Shown here piece by piece: positions 61,558-64,000 of a DNA stretch of 64,000 nucleotides (its first letter is position 1; the number at the start of each line of letters is the position of its first letter). Position numbers and translations under genes: made by a program. Under the pieces are notes generated by a model. That model made no database searches, was not told where the DNA came from, and worked only from the letters and a program-made list of their open reading frames with translations. The DNA is from Salinirubrum litoreum (lineage in GTDB: Archaea > Halobacteriota > Halobacteria > Halobacteriales > Haloferacaceae): contig NZ_JAJCVJ010000003.1 of the NCBI RefSeq assembly GCF_020567425.1, positions 496,001 to 560,000 on the forward strand, in the 5' to 3' direction.

Positions 61558-62913
61558 TCAGTCGCCCTCGACGGCGGCCCGGACGTCCGACTCGAACTCC
61601 GTGACTTCTGCCTCCAAGGTGTCGCGTTCGAAGTAGAGGAGTTCGACCGCGACTACGACCACGGCGACGCCGAGCACCGTGTAGAACGTGTTCGGCTCGC
61701 GGGTGTAGAGGTTGTACAGCATCAGCGGGAAGAACGCTGCGGCGCCGACGGCCCCGACTGCCGGGACGACGCCGTTCACGTCGTCGTGGTCGCGCCGACG
61801 GAACGCGAGGTAGCTCATCGACCCGAAGACGAGGATGAACGCCAGCGAGGCGAACGACGTGATGGCTCCGAGGCTCCCGTACCACGTGAACGCGGCGGTG
61901 ATCGCCCCGAGGACGAGCACGGTACGCTCCGGGACACCGTCGGCGGACGCGTCCCCGATCTGGTCGGGGAGGAGGTCCTCACTGAGCAACCCCTTGGCGA
62001 AGTGCGCAGACGAGAAGAGGGTGGCGTTGATGGCACTCCCCGTGGAGAACAGTGCCGACAGCGCGAGGACGACCGCCCCGACGCGCGCCAGTCCGTACGG
62101 CTCCATCATCATCGAGGCGGCGTCCTTGAGCGCGACGTGCGGGTGGGATTCGAGCGCCTGCGGCACCAGGTTCACCGTCACCATCCCCACGAGGACGTAG
62201 AGCGCGACGGCGACCGGGATCGAGATGTACACCGCCTTTCGGATGGTCTCGACGGGGTCCTCGATGCTCTCCTGGTCGTAGTACAGCAGTTGCCAGCCCT
62301 GGAAGGCGACGAACGAGATGGCCGCCGCCACGACGGGTCCGACCCCTTCGAGTCGGTCGACGCCGTACTCCAGCGGCACTCCGCTGAAGCCCACGGCGTA
62401 CACCGCCCCGAGGATCCCGAACAGGACGAGAATCCCGATCTTCAGGGCGACGAGGACGTTCTCCGCGGCACCGGTAGTTCGTGCGCCGAGCAGGTTCAGG
62501 CCGACGAAGCCGGCTACTGCCACGACGGAGATCAGTGGTCGGACCGGAACGCCGGCGACGCTCGTCGGCACGACCCCGAACGCGGCCGTGAACTCACCGA
62601 AGGCGAACGCGTACATCGCCATCGAGCCGACGTACCCGAACAGCAACGTCCAGCCGACCATCCCCGCCAGGGTGGAGTTCCCGACGTAACACTGGACGAA
62701 CGTCACGGAGCCACCTCGGTTGTCCGTGAGTCTGTTGAGGACGTTGAACGAGTAGCCCGCACTCGTGGCGACGACACCGGCGACTAGAAACGCGACCCAG
62801 ATGGCAGACGTCGCTATCCCCGCCACGACCCCGAGAACGGCGTAGATGCCGCCGCCGATCATGCCGCCGAGTGCGATCGAGACCGCTTCCGTCAATCCGA
62901 GGCTGTCACTCAT
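61558..62913 (-). CDS. APC family amino acid/polyamine permease
   Basis: A 451-residue transporter with about 12 hydrophobic segments. The first segment has ALGGMIGGGIYAVLG, the substrate-binding G-x-x-I/G-G-G motif of APC proteins. The sixth has ISFVAFQGWQLLYYDQESIEDP, matching the loop after TM6 in the family. A C-terminal soluble tail of ~20 acidic residues follows. The substrate (amino acid or other cation) is unknown. It converges on dabA with 12 bases between stops. Confidence 0.85.
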   Translation of the reverse strand: MSDSLGLTEAVSIALGGMIGGGIYAVLGVVAGIATSAIWVAFLVAGVVATSAGYSFNVLNRLTDNRGGSVTFVQCYVGNSTLAGMVGWTLLFGYVGSMAMYAFAFGEFTAAFGVVPTSVAGVPVRPLISVVAVAGFVGLNLLGARTTGAAENVLVALKIGILVLFGILGAVYAVGFSGVPLEYGVDRLEGVGPVVAAAISFVAFQGWQLLYYDQESIEDPVETIRKAVYISIPVAVALYVLVGMVTVNLVPQALESHPHVALKDAASMMMEPYGLARVGAVVLALSALFSTGSAINATLFSSAHFAKGLLSEDLLPDQIGDASADGVPERTVLVLGAITAAFTWYGSLGAITSFASLAFILVFGSMSYLAFRRRDHDDVNGVVPAVGAVGAAAFFPLMLYNLYTREPNTFYTVLGVAVVVVAVELLYFERDTLEAEVTEFESDVRAAVEGD

Positions 62914-63281
62914 GACTGTCGATCACCATCAGGTCTCACCGTGGTGGTCTACGTCCGCTGAACCTTCTGCTTGCTGACGCAAGGTCGGCGCGCTCACACG
63001 CCGGTCGCGCCGGAGTCCGTCGTCCCAGCGCCCTCTCCCAGTCTCGAGCGGCGAGGGCGACTTCGCGCGTCTCGACACGCTCGATCCGTTCGTCCGCCCG
63101 GCGAATTTCGTATAGCGGCATATGATTTATGCACTATCGAGGCGATATCGCCGAGAATCTGTGTTGTATCGTTGTCCAACCCAGACAACTGCACACCACG
63201 AACTGAAAGAATACTGATTGCTTTTCGCTCTCGCCCGAAATCAGCACACACAGCGCCGGTGTCCGGCGCGGTGTGCCGGCT
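62914..63281. other. Gene-poor gap with palindromes
   Basis: About 368 bases. It contains GGCGATATCGCC, a perfect 12-bp palindrome, at 63141-63152, GTTGTC/GACAAC at 63172-63190 and a hairpin at 63253-63269. An A/T-rich stretch (CATATGATTTATGC, ~63118-63131) could be the promoter of the minus-strand permease. A 61-codon minus-strand frame (62936-63121) is not accepted as a gene. Confidence 0.5.
63253..63269 (-). terminator. Stem-loop 3' of the DUF4397 gene
   Basis: GCGCCG-GTGTC-CGGCGC is a 6-bp GC stem with 5-base loop, 12 bases beyond the stop codon of the minus-strand DUF4397 gene. Its place suggests a 3' end or terminator role; no long T-tract follows. Confidence 0.4.
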
Positions 63282-63899
63282 TCAGTCGTCTGCTTCGAGC
63301 ATCATCCGGCTATCTTCGATCAGTTCCGCGCCGAGCGTTCCCTCACTCACGAGGCCGACCGCGATAGCGGAGTAGGCCGTCGCGCCCTCGAACTCGATTC
63401 CGGACAGCGACAGCGCGACCTCGTCGCTCCCGCTCGGCAGCACCTCGATGTCGTACGTCCCGGCATCGACCGGCGTGTAGTCGGTCCCCCGGCGGAAGCG
63501 GACGTTCTCGAACAGCGTCGGGCCGTCGTCTGCGACACGAACCGTCACTCGCGGTGCGTCCGGCGAGCAGTGGATAAACCGGACGTGTGCCTTCCCGGAC
63601 GGCACTTCGCCGACCTCGTCGGTCAGCACGGTCAGCTTCAGGTTCTCGTCGGCGACCGTTCCGGTCGCCAGCGCGGTGTACTGCTCACCGGCGTCTACGT
63701 CGATCGACGTCTCGATGACGGACTCCTCGCTCCCGGTCGGCAGCACGTGGACCTCGTGGCTGCCGGCAGGGACCTGCTGGTAGTCGCCGATGGTACGGAA
63801 CGGAACGTCTTCGATCACGGTCTCCCCGTCCAGTCGTACGTCGACGTTCGGTGCGTCGGGACTGCAGTGCCCGATACGGACGAATGCGTCGTCTGGCAT
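63282..63899 (-). CDS. DUF4397 domain protein (two repeats)
   Basis: A 205-residue protein made of two DUF4397-like beta units: residues ~5-100 (VRIGHCSPDAPNVDVRLDGETVI, SHEVHVLPTGS) and ~105-200 (VRFIHCSPDAPRVTVRVADDG, TYDIEVLPSGS). Each shows the H-x-S-P-D-A-P signature. No signal peptide was found after the chosen ATG (63899), although most family members are exported, so a longer start or non-classical location is possible. Function unknown; often cell-surface. Confidence 0.8.
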   Translation of the reverse strand: MPDDAFVRIGHCSPDAPNVDVRLDGETVIEDVPFRTIGDYQQVPAGSHEVHVLPTGSEESVIETSIDVDAGEQYTALATGTVADENLKLTVLTDEVGEVPSGKAHVRFIHCSPDAPRVTVRVADDGPTLFENVRFRRGTDYTPVDAGTYDIEVLPSGSDEVALSLSGIEFEGATAYSAIAVGLVSEGTLGAELIEDSRMMLEADD

Positions 63900-64000
63900 G
63901 GTAGTTCCCCCCAGCAAGATCTACGACGAACGCTCCAATGACCGTTGTCGTCGGATCGGTGCCAGGAACGAGTTCCTTCACTTTCCGCTGGCCACGACTC

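Noticed and set aside
62936-63121. Minus-strand small gene of 61 codons
   Set aside because: It opens MPLYEIRRADERIERVE, but the second half is Arg/Ala-rich noise. The A/T-rich box is too close to the ATG, and no domain is recognisable.

Overview
The window is chromosomal DNA from a halophilic archaeon (class Halobacteria). Evidence: very high GC, acidic predicted proteins, twin-arginine signal peptides (with a lipobox in the transporter binding protein), a PGF-CTERM surface-protein tail, TATA-box promoters with very short leaders, and ATGA/GTGA/TGATG overlaps between genes. No rRNA, tRNA or CRISPR array was found. The genes on the left and right edges lie at or near the window boundary, and the leftmost one is cut.

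Bases 1-17.5 kb form a glycan/exopolysaccharide or surface-glycosylation region. It holds a sugar nucleotidyltransferase (cut by the left edge), a secreted beta-helix protein with three C-terminal repeats, a GT4 glycosyltransferase and a plus-strand trio (large membrane protein, alkaline-phosphatase-superfamily enzyme, flippase). A tightly overlapping seven-gene minus-strand operon follows: UDP-ManNAc-type dehydrogenase, GT2, DUF354, PHP hydrolase, ATP-grasp ligase, PIG-L deacetylase, GT4. The GT4/deacetylase/ATP-grasp order recalls the logic of amino-sugar conjugate (thiol cofactor) pathways.

Bases 17.9-21.4 kb carry housekeeping or accessory genes (MFS transporter, nucleoside deaminase, esterase) and a KDPG/KDPGal-type aldolase. 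Bases 21.4-22.5 kb are a gene-free, hairpin-rich island. It contains a 33-bp repeat array whose stem-loops keep pairing while their sequence changes, a series of perfect short-loop hairpins, and a repeat element that recurs 15 kb away.

Bases 22.5-35.2 kb form a galactoside utilisation locus: an IclR regulator with recurring operator-like sites, a sugar ABC transporter (lipoprotein, two permeases, ATPase), galactonate dehydratase, an SDR sugar dehydrogenase, GH36 alpha-galactosidase and GH42 beta-galactosidase, then an aldo/keto reductase. With the aldolase at 20.7 kb these give most of a De Ley-Doudoroff-like route; a KDGal kinase is not in the window.

Bases 35.3-47.9 kb hold small proteins, a dUTPase-fold protein, a Tat-exported PhoX-like protein with cohesin-like and dockerin-like modules next to a membrane-anchored cohesin-like protein, and a thiolase paired with a Cys-less HMG-CoA-synthase-like/DUF35 fusion. 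A probable metal exporter with a palindromic operator, a UspA protein and an HTH regulator complete this part.

Bases 48.0-64 kb hold a 2,471-residue surface adhesin (DUF4347, FG-GAP, Ig-like, RTX-like, PKD, PGF-CTERM) preceded by a leaderless 32-codon upstream ORF, an AsnC regulator, an amidohydrolase, a DabB-DabA inorganic carbon pump with all four zinc ligands, an APC permease and a DUF4397 protein.
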